Source: an uncultured Flavobacteriales bacterium (GTDB lineage: Bacteria > Bacteroidota > Bacteroidia > Flavobacteriales > Schleiferiaceae). Taken from it: 47,840 nt of DNA. Of the stretch, positions 1-10,400 are shown piece by piece (the stretch's first letter is position 1; every line of letters begins with the position of its first letter). The notes under the pieces were generated by a model. The model was not told where the DNA came from, made no database searches, and worked only from the letters and a program-made list of their open reading frames with translations. Position numbers and translations under genes: made by a program. The DNA lies in NCBI GenBank assembly GCA_950073045.1, contig CATMQD010000003.1, positions 1 to 47,840 on the forward strand, read 5' to 3'.

Positions 1-460
1 CAGAAACATCTCTGCAACAAGGCGCGGCGGCGGATATTTCAAAATCACCACAGCTACCGGGAATTGTAACATAGCCGCACCAAATATGGGCTGAAAGATC
101 TTTATACTCAGGATCGGAGGCATCAGCACATTCATCTAAACCAGGAACGAGCCATCCTCCGTTGGGGTCGCCAGGCGACGCTTGTCCGGGTGGTGGTAAA
201 TCTTTAGTAAGCAGAGCAGTTACGTCCGGATAGCAGCTGCTGGAAACGCAGATATTTATGGGTTGATTGGGGATTAACGCAAAATCATTATTTCGGTAAA
301 AATATACACATACTTCATAACGTAAAGAGTCATTAGTCGTAGGTGCCCAGCGGTAAAAAATTTCGCCACTGGAATAATGTGAAGCATTTGCTACCTGGGG
401 TGATATTAATAATGCTGAGAATATTAATAGCGTTAAAAGCCTTGATAGTGAATAGGTCAT
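1..460 (-). CDS. Secreted surface protein, N-terminal part (paralogue of the next gene), runs off the window
   Basis: This open frame starts at an ATG (458-460) and runs off the left edge, giving 153 residues. A signal peptide of about 26 residues ends in VANA, and the mature part begins ASHYSSGEIFYRWAPT. It matches the N-terminus of the protein at 610-2988 closely: the shared blocks include SSGEI, YRWAP, PPPGQASPGD, VPGLDECA, YKDLS and CCRD, with conserved cysteines. The genes lie head to tail with about 150 bp between them, so they look like a tandem duplication. By analogy with its neighbour it is probably a large type IX secretion cargo with a C-terminal sorting domain, but that end is not visible. 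Function unknown. Confidence 0.85.
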   Translation of the reverse strand, partial: MTYSLSRLLTLLIFSALLISPQVANASHYSSGEIFYRWAPTTNDSLRYEVCVYFYRNNDFALIPNQPINICVSSSCYPDVTALLTKDLPPPGQASPGDPNGGWLVPGLDECADASDPEYKDLSAHIWCGYVTIPGSCGDFEISAAAPCCRDVS

Positions 461-556
461 AATGTGAGTTTTGATCTAAACTACTAGCATATATGACGCT
501 ATGAAAGAGTGAAAAATTCTCCCTTAACTTTTGATGAGTTAGAGTGTTTATAAACA

Positions 557-588
557 TAAAAAAGCCCCGACTAAATGTCGAGGCTTTG
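557..588 (-). terminator. Rho-independent terminator downstream of the type B sorting-domain gene
   Basis: Read on the minus strand, a 10-bp stem (561-570 with 578-587, one mismatch) has a 7-nt loop and is followed by a run of T. It lies about 20 bp after the stop codon at 610 and before the start of the upstream-truncated paralogue, so the two paralogues probably form separate transcripts. Confidence 0.8.
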
Positions 589-609
589 AGTTTACGAAGG
601 CTTTTATGA

Positions 610-2988
610 TTAAATACCGCCAGTATTTACGGTAATGTTTCCTTGTAGGGTTTCAGATTCGTTGGTGGCGGGGTTATCCAATTGAATAACATAGTAGTAA
701 ACGCCTGAAGCTAGTTGTTGCCCAGAGTTGTTTACGCCATTCCAACCTAGTTCGCGGGTATTGCGTTCGGCGAAATTTTCATCTTTAAATACGCGCTCAC
801 CGTGACGATTGTAAATGCTCACTGCAATTTTTTCGTACTGCGCACCGCCATCGGCAGGAGTTTCAATAAAGAAACGATCGTTCACCATATCACCATTAGG
901 AGTAATCACATTCGGGATTAAAACCTCACCTACTACTGGTGGGATAATTGGTGGCTCTGGTGGGAAGTAAGTGATGAAGTAGTAAATCCAGTTTGATTCT
1001 GAGGAATCGGTACGAGCATTACCATTTACATTGCGAGCTACTACTCTGGCCACATAAGTACCTTGGGTAGCAGAGTCAGCGGCAGGTATTGCGATATTAG
1101 CGGTGGTGTCGGTAGTTTGACTCACCATTTCCCAATTGGGAATACCTGGAGCAGGTAAATTCGTATCGCGTTTGCCGTTAAATACATCGTAGTTACGCAC
1201 CGATGGATCGATACAGTTATAGTGGTTCCAATAAAGTGGTAGGTTGCTCTCGGTTCGCGCGGCACTATCTACTCTTAATTTGATGTTTGAGCAGAAACGA
1301 GAAGGAATACGTGGCTTACCATTGTACACCAATTGTACTTGGTAGTCGTAGATGAAATTATCTACATAGAAACCATTATTATCTAGGCTATCAATAAAGA
1401 AACGAGTGTTCGGATCGGTTATCACCTTTAATAAGGAGAAAGGACGTTGACCAGAATCGGCACGGAAAACATTCCAAGAATCGAAGGTGGCTAATACCGA
1501 GGGATCTTGTAATGCAGCATTACCGGACCAGTCCATGCGCACTTGTAAGTCGTTTTGAACGGTAAGACCATCCATGGTATATTCTGGAGCGGGACAGCCA
1601 CTAACTGGAATAATGAAGGTGTAGAACTCCGAAAGTTCGATACCACACTCATTTAATAGAGTAGTACCATCATTACCTCTCCGGATCTGCAAGACGTAGT
1701 TACCATCGATATCCAAAGGTTGGTTTAGGATAAGATCGAGGTTACGACTTACTAGGAACTGACAGTTAGTTTCCACCTGAACAACCGGACGGGCTACTCC
1801 ATCAGGACCAATTAAACGGAAATCGGTAGGATCTACTGAAGAACAACGGATATTGTTGCTAAACTCAATAGAAACAATGCTATCAAAACACTGATATCCT
1901 TGGAAAATAGGAATCTGATAGATGGAAGGGTTATTCGCTGGCAGTGAATCTTCACCAAAGAAAACACGCATATTATAAGCGGCTTTCATAGAGTCGATAT
2001 CGGCAATTGGGAAGTTTTGAATCGCTGCGTTGTTAGTAGCTGAGGTAAGTGATAAACGAGGACCATCAGCGGAAGCGGGGTTACAGTTAGCGGTAACCGG
2101 AATTTGAATCTCACGTACAGACTCTCCAATATTTAACCACTGTAGGGTAATGGGATCGAAACGCCAGTCTTCTACAATAATCTTAACTACATAAGAACCT
2201 TGTTGATTAGGGCTAAAGGTGAAAATACCAGAGCTTTGATCGATTACAATACCAGTAGAGCTTGGGAAGGGCGCATTAACGGTATATCCTGGAGAAAACG
2301 CAATATTAGTTCCAGGTCCGCATTGTACACCAGACTGTGGTTGACCAAAACGGTAAAGAATACTATCGCCATCGGCATCAATAGCTGCTTGAATAAACTG
2401 GAAAGGCTTAGCGCCAGGCTGAGTTAAGCAGAAGGCCTTACCTGCTGGAGCCTGAATTTCTGGAGAAGAACTTTCACCAAGAGTGTTGTTCAATCCAGCC
2501 TCCAAATACATGTTTGGAGAGGCTGCTAAATTCGTGGATGCATCTCGACAGCAAATGGCATTTGCGGTAAACTTAAAGTCACCACAAGTTCCTGGTAAGG
2601 AAGTAAAGCCTGAGAATTTATGAATGGAAAGATCTTTATAAGAAGGATCACCGGCACTAGCACATTCGTCGAGGCCAGGAACAATCCAACCACCATTATT
2701 ATCTCCCGGCGATGCTTGTCCAGGAGGAGGCATAATTCGGTTTAGAGTAACGTTTACATTTGGAAAACAGCTACTAGTAATACAAACAATCTGGGTGCCT
2801 TGGGTAATGCCAATACCGTTATTATTTCGGTACCAGTTCACAAAAACTTCATACCTGCTCGAGTCGTTTGCGGTTGGTGCCCATCGGTAATAAATCTCAC
2901 CACTAGAAAAGTGAGATGCTTCAGCGAACTGAGTTCCTACAAAGAGGAAAACGGAGGCTAAGACCGCTAATTTTTTAAAAATATTCAT
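610..2988 (-). CDS. Secreted protein with gliding-motility-type (T9SS type B) C-terminal sorting domain
   Basis: 792 residues. A signal peptide (about 1-24, ending AEA) precedes a large cysteine-containing extracellular part. The conserved N-terminal module (SSGEIYYRWAPT, PPPGQASPGD, FCLTQPGAKPF, DGDSILYRFGQPQ, SGIFTFSPNQQGSY) is a common Bacteroidota surface-protein module of unknown role. The last 100 or so residues (VLIPNVITPNGDMVND, IYNRHGERVF, GWNG, LASGVYYYVI) are the gliding-motility-associated C-terminal domain that directs export by the type IX secretion system and attachment at the cell surface. A truncated paralogue lies just downstream. The start ATG at 2988 is supported by a promoter at 3010-3040. 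The adhesive or structural role is inferred from the family, not shown. Confidence 0.9.
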   Translation of the reverse strand: MNIFKKLAVLASVFLFVGTQFAEASHFSSGEIYYRWAPTANDSSRYEVFVNWYRNNNGIGITQGTQIVCITSSCFPNVNVTLNRIMPPPGQASPGDNNGGWIVPGLDECASAGDPSYKDLSIHKFSGFTSLPGTCGDFKFTANAICCRDASTNLAASPNMYLEAGLNNTLGESSSPEIQAPAGKAFCLTQPGAKPFQFIQAAIDADGDSILYRFGQPQSGVQCGPGTNIAFSPGYTVNAPFPSSTGIVIDQSSGIFTFSPNQQGSYVVKIIVEDWRFDPITLQWLNIGESVREIQIPVTANCNPASADGPRLSLTSATNNAAIQNFPIADIDSMKAAYNMRVFFGEDSLPANNPSIYQIPIFQGYQCFDSIVSIEFSNNIRCSSVDPTDFRLIGPDGVARPVVQVETNCQFLVSRNLDLILNQPLDIDGNYVLQIRRGNDGTTLLNECGIELSEFYTFIIPVSGCPAPEYTMDGLTVQNDLQVRMDWSGNAALQDPSVLATFDSWNVFRADSGQRPFSLLKVITDPNTRFFIDSLDNNGFYVDNFIYDYQVQLVYNGKPRIPSRFCSNIKLRVDSAARTESNLPLYWNHYNCIDPSVRNYDVFNGKRDTNLPAPGIPNWEMVSQTTDTTANIAIPAADSATQGTYVARVVARNVNGNARTDSSESNWIYYFITYFPPEPPIIPPVVGEVLIPNVITPNGDMVNDRFFIETPADGGAQYEKIAVSIYNRHGERVFKDENFAERNTRELGWNGVNNSGQQLASGVYYYVIQLDNPATNESETLQGNITVNTGGI

Positions 2989-3009
2989 TGCCTGGTTTCT
3001 TTAGAAAGG

Positions 3010-3040
3010 TAAAAATAAGGCTTCGAGCTTAGATTACAAA
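3010..3040 (-). promoter_or_regulatory. Bacteroidota-type promoter for the type B sorting-domain gene
   Basis: On the minus strand TTTG (3037-3040) is followed after 19 bp by TATTTTTA (3010-3017), one base off the TAnnTTTG -7 consensus. It lies about 20 bp upstream of the ATG at 2988. Confidence 0.55.
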
Positions 3041-3130
3041 CCTTTAGCTCTTTCCTTATAGTTACCGATGGGTTTTACTTTGTTAATGATGACCTCTTTA
3101 GCTTTTTGATTTTCGGCTCAAGCTTTTACG

Positions 3131-3138
3131 TACTTTCG
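3131..3138 (+). promoter_or_regulatory. -7 promoter element of lepA
   Basis: TACTTTCG differs at one base from the Bacteroidota TAnnTTTG element and lies 23 bp before the ATG at 3162. A transcript from it would start near 3145, which argues against the TTG at 3147 as the start codon. Confidence 0.45.
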
Positions 3139-3161
3139 CAGTTGATTTGAAAACGCGCCCT

Positions 3162-4964
3162 ATGAAGATGACGAACATCCGGAATTTCTGCATTATTGCT
3201 CATATCGATCATGGTAAAAGCACCTTGGCCGATCGCCTCTTAGAGCACACCCAGACTGTTTCGGAGCGAGATGCGAAAAATCAACTTTTAGATGATATGG
3301 ATCTCGAGCGCGAGCGGGGGATCACCATTAAAAGTCACGCCATTCAAATGGATTTCCCTTTTGAAGGCACGGATTATACCATAAATTTGATTGATACCCC
3401 CGGACACGTGGATTTCTCCTATGAGGTTTCACGGGCGATTGCTGCATGTGAAGGGGCTCTTTTGGTGGTGGATGCCGCCCAAGGTATTCAGGCGCAAACC
3501 ATCTCTAACCTTTATTTGGCTTTGGAGCATGATTTGGAAATCATTCCAGTTCTAAACAAAGTAGACCTACCTAGCGCTAACCCAGAAGAGGTAAAAGATC
3601 AGATTATAGATTTAATCGGCTGTGAGGATGAAGATATTATTCTCGCATCCGCTAAAACGGGAATTGGAATCCAAGAAATATTACAAGCGGTAGTACACCG
3701 TATTCCAGCTCCGGAAGGAGATCCCGATGCACCATTACAAGCCTTAATTTTCGACTCGGTTTTTAATCCTTACCGAGGCATTGAAGCTTTCTTTAAAGTA
3801 GTTAACGGCTCCATTAAAAGTGGATCGGCGGTGAAGTTTATGAACACCGGCAGTCGCTATGATGCTGATGAAATTGGCGTTTTACGACTAAAGCAAGAAC
3901 CTCGTAAAGAAATTGGTACCGGGAATGTAGGTTATATTATTTCGGGGATTAAAGAAGCGAAAGAGGTAAAAGTGGGTGATACCATCACCTCGGTAGATAA
4001 ACCTGCCGATAAACCCATTGAGGGTTTTGAGAATGTGAAGCCGATGGTATTTGCGGGTATTTATCCCGTGGATACGGATGAGTTTGAGGAATTACGAAAT
4101 TCTCTGGAAAAGCTTCAATTAAATGATGCTAGCCTCACTTTCGAGCCCGAATCTTCAGCCGCCTTAGGTTTTGGATTCCGTTGTGGCTTCCTGGGTATGT
4201 TGCACATGGAAATTATTCAAGAGCGTTTGGAGCGTGAGTTTAATATGACGGTAATTACTACCGTACCTAACGTGTCTTACCACGCCTTTATGAAGAAGGA
4301 GCCAGATGTGAAAACCATCGTTAATAATCCGACCGAGTTTCCAGATCCTACCAAAATGGAGCGTATTGAGGAGCCTTATATTCAAGCGCAAATTATTACT
4401 AAGGCCGATTATGTTGGAGCGGTAATGAACCTAGCGATTGAGAAAAGGGGCATCCTTAAAAATCAGGTTTACCTTACTTCGGAGCGAGTAGAGATGACTT
4501 TCGATATGCCTTTGGCGGAGATTGTATTCGACTTCTATGATCGTTTAAAATCTATTTCTCGAGGTTACGCTTCCTTTGATTATCATCCAACTGGCTATCG
4601 CGAAAGCGATATGGTTAAAGTGGATGTGATGTTAAATGGCGATCCGGTTGATGCTTTATCGGCATTAATTCACCGCAGCAATGCCTACGATATTGGTAAG
4701 AAAATCTGCGAGAAGTTGAAAGAGCTGATCCCTCGCCAACAGTTTATGATTGCAATCCAAGCAGCCATCGGAGCGAAGATTATCGCACGCGAAACCTTAA
4801 GTGCACTCCGCAAGGATGTTACCGCCAAATGTTATGGTGGTGATATTTCCCGGAAACGGAAACTACTTGAAAAGCAAAAGGCGGGTAAAAAGCGAATGCG
4901 TCAGGTGGGGAATGTAGAAATCCCCCAGCAGGCCTTTTTAGCGGTTCTTAAGCTAAACGATTAG
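3162..4964 (+). CDS. lepA: Elongation factor 4 (LepA), ribosome-associated GTPase
   Basis: About 600 residues, the normal LepA length. The N-terminal GTPase domain shows the P-loop AHIDHGKST, the switch region [12 protein letters not shown] and the base-recognition motif NKVDLP. Translation-factor domains II, III and V follow, and the LepA-specific C-terminal domain carries [19 protein letters not shown]. LepA binds stalled ribosomes and acts in initiation or elongation under stress. The frame extends upstream to a TTG at 3147, but I chose the ATG at 3162 (MKMTNIRNF) because the promoter would place the TSS near 3145; ATG 3168 is also possible. Its TAG overlaps the stop of the convergent trpS by three bases. 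Confidence 0.97.
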   Translation: MKMTNIRNFCIIAHIDHGKSTLADRLLEHTQTVSERDAKNQLLDDMDLERERGITIKSHAIQMDFPFEGTDYTINLIDTPGHVDFSYEVSRAIAACEGALLVVDAAQGIQAQTISNLYLALEHDLEIIPVLNKVDLPSANPEEVKDQIIDLIGCEDEDIILASAKTGIGIQEILQAVVHRIPAPEGDPDAPLQALIFDSVFNPYRGIEAFFKVVNGSIKSGSAVKFMNTGSRYDADEIGVLRLKQEPRKEIGTGNVGYIISGIKEAKEVKVGDTITSVDKPADKPIEGFENVKPMVFAGIYPVDTDEFEELRNSLEKLQLNDASLTFEPESSAALGFGFRCGFLGMLHMEIIQERLEREFNMTVITTVPNVSYHAFMKKEPDVKTIVNNPTEFPDPTKMERIEEPYIQAQIITKADYVGAVMNLAIEKRGILKNQVYLTSERVEMTFDMPLAEIVFDFYDRLKSISRGYASFDYHPTGYRESDMVKVDVMLNGDPVDALSALIHRSNAYDIGKKICEKLKELIPRQQFMIAIQAAIGAKIIARETLSALRKDVTAKCYGGDISRKRKLLEKQKAGKKRMRQVGNVEIPQQAFLAVLKLND

Positions 4965-5932
4965 TATCCGAGGCTAGCCCGAACACGCTCCACCACCGAA
5001 TTGGCAATGGGGCGTACTTTTTCGGCTCCCGCCTGAAGTTGATCTTCAATTAATTGTGGATTGGCCATGAGCTCCTGATGTTTTTCACGAGCTTCTCCAT
5101 AGCGCTCCATAATTAAATTAAGCAAGGCCTTTTTCGCATGCCCATAGCCATAATTTCCGCCAAGGTAGTTTTGGCGCATTTCGGCTATTTGCTCCTTATT
5201 AGCCAACAACTGATATAGCGTGAAGACATTACAAGTGTCTGGGTCTTTCGGTTCCTCCAGTGGCGTGCTGTCGGTAGTGATCCCCATTACCTGCTTCTTT
5301 AAAACTTTAGCAGGAGCAAAAATGTCCAGAGTATTACCGTAGCTTTTACTCATTTTCTGACCATCGGTGCCCGGTACGGTTTGCACTGTTTCGCGAATAA
5401 CCGACTCAGGTAATTTTAAGATCTCTTCACCTACGGCATTATTTAAAGCACCAGCCATATCACGGGTCATCTCTAAATGCTGTTTCTGGTCTTTGCCCAC
5501 AGGCACCTGATCGGCATCATATAATAATATGTCGGCGGCCATTAAAACTGGATAGGTAAAAAGTCCACCGTTCACATCCGATAAACGATCGCTTTTATCC
5601 TTAAAGCTATGGGCATTTGCCAACATCGGGTAAGGGGTAAAGCAGGATAAATACCAGGTTAGTTCTGCTACCTGAGGGATATCACTTTGACGGTAAAAGA
5701 AGTTTTTTTCCACATCGAAACCCAAAGCAAGCCAAGAGGCGGCCACCGCATAAACATTCTCTTTACGGGTAGCAGCATCCTTCACGGTAGTGAGAGAATG
5801 AAGATCTGCGATAAAGAAGAATGATTCATTACCTGCTTGTTGAGACATTTCAATGCCCGGCTCAATTGCGCCCAAAGCATTTCCCAAATGAGGTACTCCT
5901 GTACTTTGTATTCCGGTTAGGATGCGTGCCAT
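4961..5932 (-). CDS. trpS: Tryptophan--tRNA ligase
   Basis: 323 residues from the ATG at 5932, standard for bacterial class Ic TrpRS. It charges tRNA-Trp in the cytoplasm. The HIGH-like signature PHLGN is at about residues 14-18 and KMSKS is at 193-197; SFKDKSDR and [17 protein letters not shown] are family blocks. The frame is open 26 codons further upstream, but those residues are not TrpRS-like and the promoter element (5952-5959) lies inside that stretch, so the internal ATG is preferred. It is convergent with lepA (stop codons overlap) and divergent from plsC (77 bp). Confidence 0.97.
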   Translation of the reverse strand: MARILTGIQSTGVPHLGNALGAIEPGIEMSQQAGNESFFFIADLHSLTTVKDAATRKENVYAVAASWLALGFDVEKNFFYRQSDIPQVAELTWYLSCFTPYPMLANAHSFKDKSDRLSDVNGGLFTYPVLMAADILLYDADQVPVGKDQKQHLEMTRDMAGALNNAVGEEILKLPESVIRETVQTVPGTDGQKMSKSYGNTLDIFAPAKVLKKQVMGITTDSTPLEEPKDPDTCNVFTLYQLLANKEQIAEMRQNYLGGNYGYGHAKKALLNLIMERYGEAREKHQELMANPQLIEDQLQAGAEKVRPIANSVVERVRASLGY

Positions 5933-5951
5933 AGTGAAAAATTTTCGCGCA

Positions 5952-5959
5952 CAAATGTA
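5952..5959 (-). promoter_or_regulatory. -7 promoter element of trpS
   Basis: TACATTTG on the minus strand is a perfect TAnnTTTG. It ends 19 bp before the trpS ATG and falsifies the longer open frame as the translated form if this is the only promoter. Confidence 0.6.
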
Positions 5960-5991
5960 AGAAGCCTGCGCGGGCGGAGCACCCATTCTAT

Positions 5992-5999
5992 TATTTTTG
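5992..5999 (+). promoter_or_regulatory. -7 promoter element of plsC, very short leader
   Basis: TATTTTTG is a perfect TAnnTTTG ending 10 bp before the plsC ATG (6010). A start site about 7 bp downstream would leave a leader of only 3-4 nt. Confidence 0.55.
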
Positions 6000-6009
6000 C
6001 CCCCGTCCA

Positions 6010-6738
6010 ATGCGTTATATTTTTGCTCCTTTATTCCGGGTATGGTTCTATCTCGCTAATTTCATTGCGATTATACTGCTATTCCCATTTATTTTTCTGA
6101 CTTCCTTAAGTCCGAAAACCTATTTGCAATTCTTTTACTTCGAACGCTTATGGGCCAAATTGGTGCTCATTCTATGTGGTTTTCGATGGAAGGTAAACTG
6201 GGCAGAAAAGCCCGATCCTAAGGGTCAGTATTTAATTTGCCCGAATCATACTAGCATGTTAGATATCATGCTCACCCTAGCGGTATTTCCAATGCCCTAT
6301 TTATTTATTGGTAAGAAGGAGCTTACCAAACTTCCGCTTTTTGGCTACTTCTACAAGCGAACCAACATTTTGGTAGATCGCTCTAGCTATAGCAGCAGAA
6401 AGCAAACTTTTGAACTGGCAGCCGCCAAAGTTGATAAGGGAATGGGTGTGTGCATTTACCCCGAAGGCATGGCACCACGCGAAGAGATCACTTTAGCCCC
6501 CTTTAAAACAGGAGCTTTTCGTTTATCCGCCAGCAGAGGAGTGCCTATTATACCGGTAGCTTTTCACGATTGTAAGCGACTATTGCCTTATGATAATTTC
6601 CGTGGTCGTCCGGGTCTACTTAAAGTAGATGTGATGCCCATCTTACATCCTAAAGAAAACAGTCCCGAGGAAGTTGAACGCTTAAAGGACCAGTGTTACG
6701 ATGATATTTTGCGATCTTTGCAATCGCAAAAAGCTTAG
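6010..6738 (+). CDS. plsC: 1-acyl-sn-glycerol-3-phosphate acyltransferase
   Basis: 242 residues. Converts lysophosphatidate to phosphatidate in phospholipid synthesis at the inner membrane. One or two hydrophobic segments occupy about residues 7-32 and 45-58. The acyltransferase block I motif NHTSMLD (NHx4D) is near residue 79 and the glycerol-phosphate-binding block appears as YPEGMAPRE, a variant of the usual EGTRS. VPIIPVAF is a further conserved block. The ATG lies almost on the predicted transcription start. It is 5 bp upstream of gatC and probably co-transcribed with it. Confidence 0.9.
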   Translation: MRYIFAPLFRVWFYLANFIAIILLFPFIFLTSLSPKTYLQFFYFERLWAKLVLILCGFRWKVNWAEKPDPKGQYLICPNHTSMLDIMLTLAVFPMPYLFIGKKELTKLPLFGYFYKRTNILVDRSSYSSRKQTFELAAAKVDKGMGVCIYPEGMAPREEITLAPFKTGAFRLSASRGVPIIPVAFHDCKRLLPYDNFRGRPGLLKVDVMPILHPKENSPEEVERLKDQCYDDILRSLQSQKA

Positions 6739-6743
6739 CGACC

Positions 6744-7043
6744 ATGAAGATTAGCTTAGAAGAAATTCGCCACTTGGCCCACTTGGCCCGATTAGAGTTT
6801 AAAGAGGAAGAAATGAAGAGCATGCAAGGCGACATGGATAAAATCCTAGGCTTTGTTGCTAAGATTGATGAACTCGATTTGGAAGGAGTTAAACCTTTAG
6901 TTTACTTAAGTGAGGAGCGAAATATTTTACGAGAAGATCGCTCGGAAACCTTGCTCACCAAGGATGAAGCATTGAAAAATGCGCCAGATAAGGACAGCGA
7001 TTACTTCCGGGTCCCCAAAGTGCTTAAGCGCGAGGAAGATTAA
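6744..7043 (+). CDS. gatC: Aspartyl/glutamyl-tRNA amidotransferase subunit C
   Basis: 99 residues, typical GatC length. The small subunit of the GatCAB amidotransferase, which converts Glu-tRNA-Gln or Asp-tRNA-Asn to the amidated form; GatC bridges GatA and GatB. Family features are the N-terminal ISLEEIRHLAHLARLEF, the central KILGFVAKIDELDLEGVKPL and the C-terminal LREDRSE and DYFRVPKVL. It follows plsC after 5 bp, so it lies in the same operon; gatA and gatB are not adjacent, which is common. Its stop TAA overlaps the stop of the convergent lipoprotein gene by three bases. Confidence 0.95.
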   Translation: MKISLEEIRHLAHLARLEFKEEEMKSMQGDMDKILGFVAKIDELDLEGVKPLVYLSEERNILREDRSETLLTKDEALKNAPDKDSDYFRVPKVLKREED

Positions 7044-7843
7044 AAAGGCTCATAGCTGAACTCACGGATTATTACCTCCCCATCCTTCCCATAAAGGGGC
7101 TGATTACTATCTCCAAATAACCACAGATTGATGCGGGCTTGTGTGTTCTTACCAGGCCTCGGTACTCCAATAGGCTCACTAAATTTTCCCGATTTACCTT
7201 TTTTTCTAGGTGGATTGGCATTGCTAAAATGAAAGTGTTCTAGCAATTCTTCCTCTTCACCTTTATAAGAATAGAAGCTTACGGAGGTATCTCTCCACTC
7301 AATAATGTGGGTGCTTAGGCCATTCCAGTTTTTCGGATTAGTATTCGAAGATTGAAAACGCTCTAGAAATAACTTTTGCAAGGATACCGGATGCACCGAA
7401 TAATGCAATACCCGGGGAGCTAAGGGATATCCCCAACGTGAAAACTCAATGTCAATCTCACTATTAGCATGATTCTCAAACTCGTGAGGGTCCCAAGTGA
7501 AAAAGCCAAATACTAAATTGGGGTCTAATTCTCCTAGATTGGCATCGAGTACAATTTTATAGCGACCATAACCAAGGGTATCCTTACTATAGATTTCGGC
7601 ACAAGTCCAACGGCCGTCCTGCTCATTAACTTTTAAATGGAGCTTCCCCGACCAATCTACCCACACATTGCGGCGGTCGAAAATATTGTTGCCTGGCCCT
7701 TGTATCTCTGGACTGCTTTTAATCCACCATTCGCGCTCTGAAAACTTGATACTTCGAGGCATATAGTCGCGGTGGCCCTTATATTGACTACAAGCGGCAA
7801 CACTAATTATACTTAGCATTAATAAGAGAACCCTCATCCTCAT
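7040..7843 (-). CDS. Lipoprotein with glycoside hydrolase family 16-like fold
   Basis: 267 residues. The N-terminus is a lipoprotein signal peptide with a lipobox-like SVAAC (Cys18). The core contains NSEIDIEF (E129, D131, E133), matching the ExDxE active-site signature of clan B beta-glucanases such as GH16, and a surrounding beta-sandwich pattern (GRYKIVL, FGFFTWDP, HIIEWRDTSVSFY, LWLFG, VIIREFSYEPF). It probably acts on polysaccharide in the periplasm or at the cell surface; the substrate cannot be read. No polysaccharide-utilisation genes (SusC/SusD) sit beside it. The ATG at 7843 or the one two codons later could be the start. Stop codon overlaps gatC. Confidence 0.75.
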   Translation of the reverse strand: MRMRVLLLMLSIISVAACSQYKGHRDYMPRSIKFSEREWWIKSSPEIQGPGNNIFDRRNVWVDWSGKLHLKVNEQDGRWTCAEIYSKDTLGYGRYKIVLDANLGELDPNLVFGFFTWDPHEFENHANSEIDIEFSRWGYPLAPRVLHYSVHPVSLQKLFLERFQSSNTNPKNWNGLSTHIIEWRDTSVSFYSYKGEEEELLEHFHFSNANPPRKKGKSGKFSEPIGVPRPGKNTQARINLWLFGDSNQPLYGKDGEVIIREFSYEPF

Positions 7844-7966
7844 CTATACATTCAACAAGGGAAGGTACTTATTGCTTTTAGGCGCTGGGCTAAATAAGGA
7901 TAAGGCTTCATTTTTTTTCGACCAATGGTAAAAATGCCTTTATCTTTAGGCCATTAATTCTCGATT

Positions 7967-8836
7967 ATGATAAAAAGAATAGTGGCCTTGTTTGCCTTGG
8001 CTATCTTGGCTTCTTCCTGTGTTACTCTGCCTCACTCTGCTCACCCATTGGGAGCAAAGGCAATGACAAAGCCTATGGCTCCAGAAGAGGGTATAGAACT
8101 AATGATTCCTGTGGAAGGCGGTATGTCCTTTTACAATCTTAACTCCAACGACTTTTTCGATGAACCAACGATGTTGGATGAGATAAGCTTAAGATCCTAC
8201 TACGGTGAAGCGGGTTTAAGCTTTTCTAAAAAAATTGGCGACCGAAAAAGTCATGCGGCTTTTAGTGGGGGCCTAAGCTTGTTTACCTATAGCGGGCGCT
8301 CAGTTGGTTCGCGAGAAGCAGAAGATTTTGGCCTTTCGCCTCGTCAGAATTATCAAGGTAATGGTGGCCGTCTCAACTTTTCCTTTGATATGAATTATGA
8401 TCTAGAAAAGGATTCTAAAATTTGCTGGCGGATTTTGAATGTTCAGCTTAGCTATGCCATGGAGAATGGTAGTTATTCCAATTACCGCCAAGTGGCCATA
8501 GATTCGAGCGCCGGCCGATATAGTTTCGATCCTTATGATAATGAATATCGAGTGGTTGCTGCAAACTCTAATTTTTTAAGCACTCATTATTATACCGAGG
8601 TGCTTTGGGATTATGACAATTACGGTTTTGGAATCGGTCTCGGGGGTATTAACTTTTACTCTCAAAACGATTTGGGAGTATGGGGTGCTTATTTGTTTTC
8701 CCCAACTATGCATATTGGTTTTAATGTTTATGATTTCTATGCACGATTAAACTTCGGTACCTTAAACCCATCATCTTCGATTTTTGGGGGTACTTCAAAT
8801 ACCAATGTCCTTATTGGCTACCGCTTTCAGCTCTAA
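7967..8836 (+). CDS. Lipoprotein of unknown function, outer-membrane beta-barrel-like
   Basis: 289 residues. The N-terminal signal ends in the lipobox LASSC (Cys18), so it is predicted to be a lipoprotein. The rest alternates hydrophobic and polar residues with many aromatics and glycines (EAGLSFSKKIG, GGLSLFTYSG, NYGFGIGLGG, LIGYRFQL) and ends in an aromatic/hydrophobic strand, resembling small outer-membrane barrel proteins. I recognise no family. A near-consensus -7 element (TATCTTTA, 7941-7948) precedes it. It stands alone between divergent and convergent neighbours and ends at a strong bidirectional terminator. Confidence 0.75.
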   Translation: MIKRIVALFALAILASSCVTLPHSAHPLGAKAMTKPMAPEEGIELMIPVEGGMSFYNLNSNDFFDEPTMLDEISLRSYYGEAGLSFSKKIGDRKSHAAFSGGLSLFTYSGRSVGSREAEDFGLSPRQNYQGNGGRLNFSFDMNYDLEKDSKICWRILNVQLSYAMENGSYSNYRQVAIDSSAGRYSFDPYDNEYRVVAANSNFLSTHYYTEVLWDYDNYGFGIGLGGINFYSQNDLGVWGAYLFSPTMHIGFNVYDFYARLNFGTLNPSSSIFGGTSNTNVLIGYRFQL

Positions 8837-8855
8837 AGCTTAGATATTTTAAAGC

Positions 8856-8892
8856 ATAAAAGCCGTCCCGGCAGCGCCGGGACGGCTTTTAT
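8856..8892. terminator. Strong bidirectional terminator
   Basis: A perfect 17-bp stem (8856-8872 with 8876-8892) with a 3-nt AGC loop, GC-rich core and A/T-rich base. It separates the convergent lipoprotein gene (ends 8836) and gdhA (ends 8909) and can stop transcripts from both sides. Confidence 0.9.
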
Positions 8893-8908
8893 ATTTAAAG
8901 GATGCTTA

Positions 8909-10273
<1,365 letters not shown>

Positions 10274-10285
10274 TTAATTCGTAGG

Positions 10286-10293
10286 CAAAAGTA
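10286..10293 (-). promoter_or_regulatory. -7 promoter element of gdhA
   Basis: TACTTTTG on the minus strand is a perfect TAnnTTTG, 21 bp before the gdhA ATG (10264). Confidence 0.6.
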
Positions 10294-10374
10294 GGTTTTT
10301 TATGTTTCCAAAATCATCCATTAATCGAGGCCCCTCAAATTCCCTTTGTGCCTTATGGGGGCGGCAATAAATGC

Positions 10375-10382
10375 TATTTTTG
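10375..10382 (+). promoter_or_regulatory. -7 promoter element of purD
   Basis: TATTTTTG, a perfect TAnnTTTG, ends 18 bp before the purD ATG at 10401. It overlaps the start of the longer open frame (10371), supporting the internal ATG. Confidence 0.6.
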
Positions 10383-10400
10383 CAAGCATATTTTTACAAG

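Noticed and set aside
333..557. 74-codon minus-strand open frame near the left edge
   Set aside because: It is in a different frame from the paralogue N-terminus at 1-460, which has a signal peptide and close homology to the 610-2988 protein.
3147..3161. TTG start for LepA five codons upstream
   Set aside because: The predicted transcript begins at about 3145 and the family start fits ATG 3162.
5933..6010. 26-codon N-terminal extension of TrpS
   Set aside because: It contains the promoter element and is not similar to the TrpRS N-terminus.
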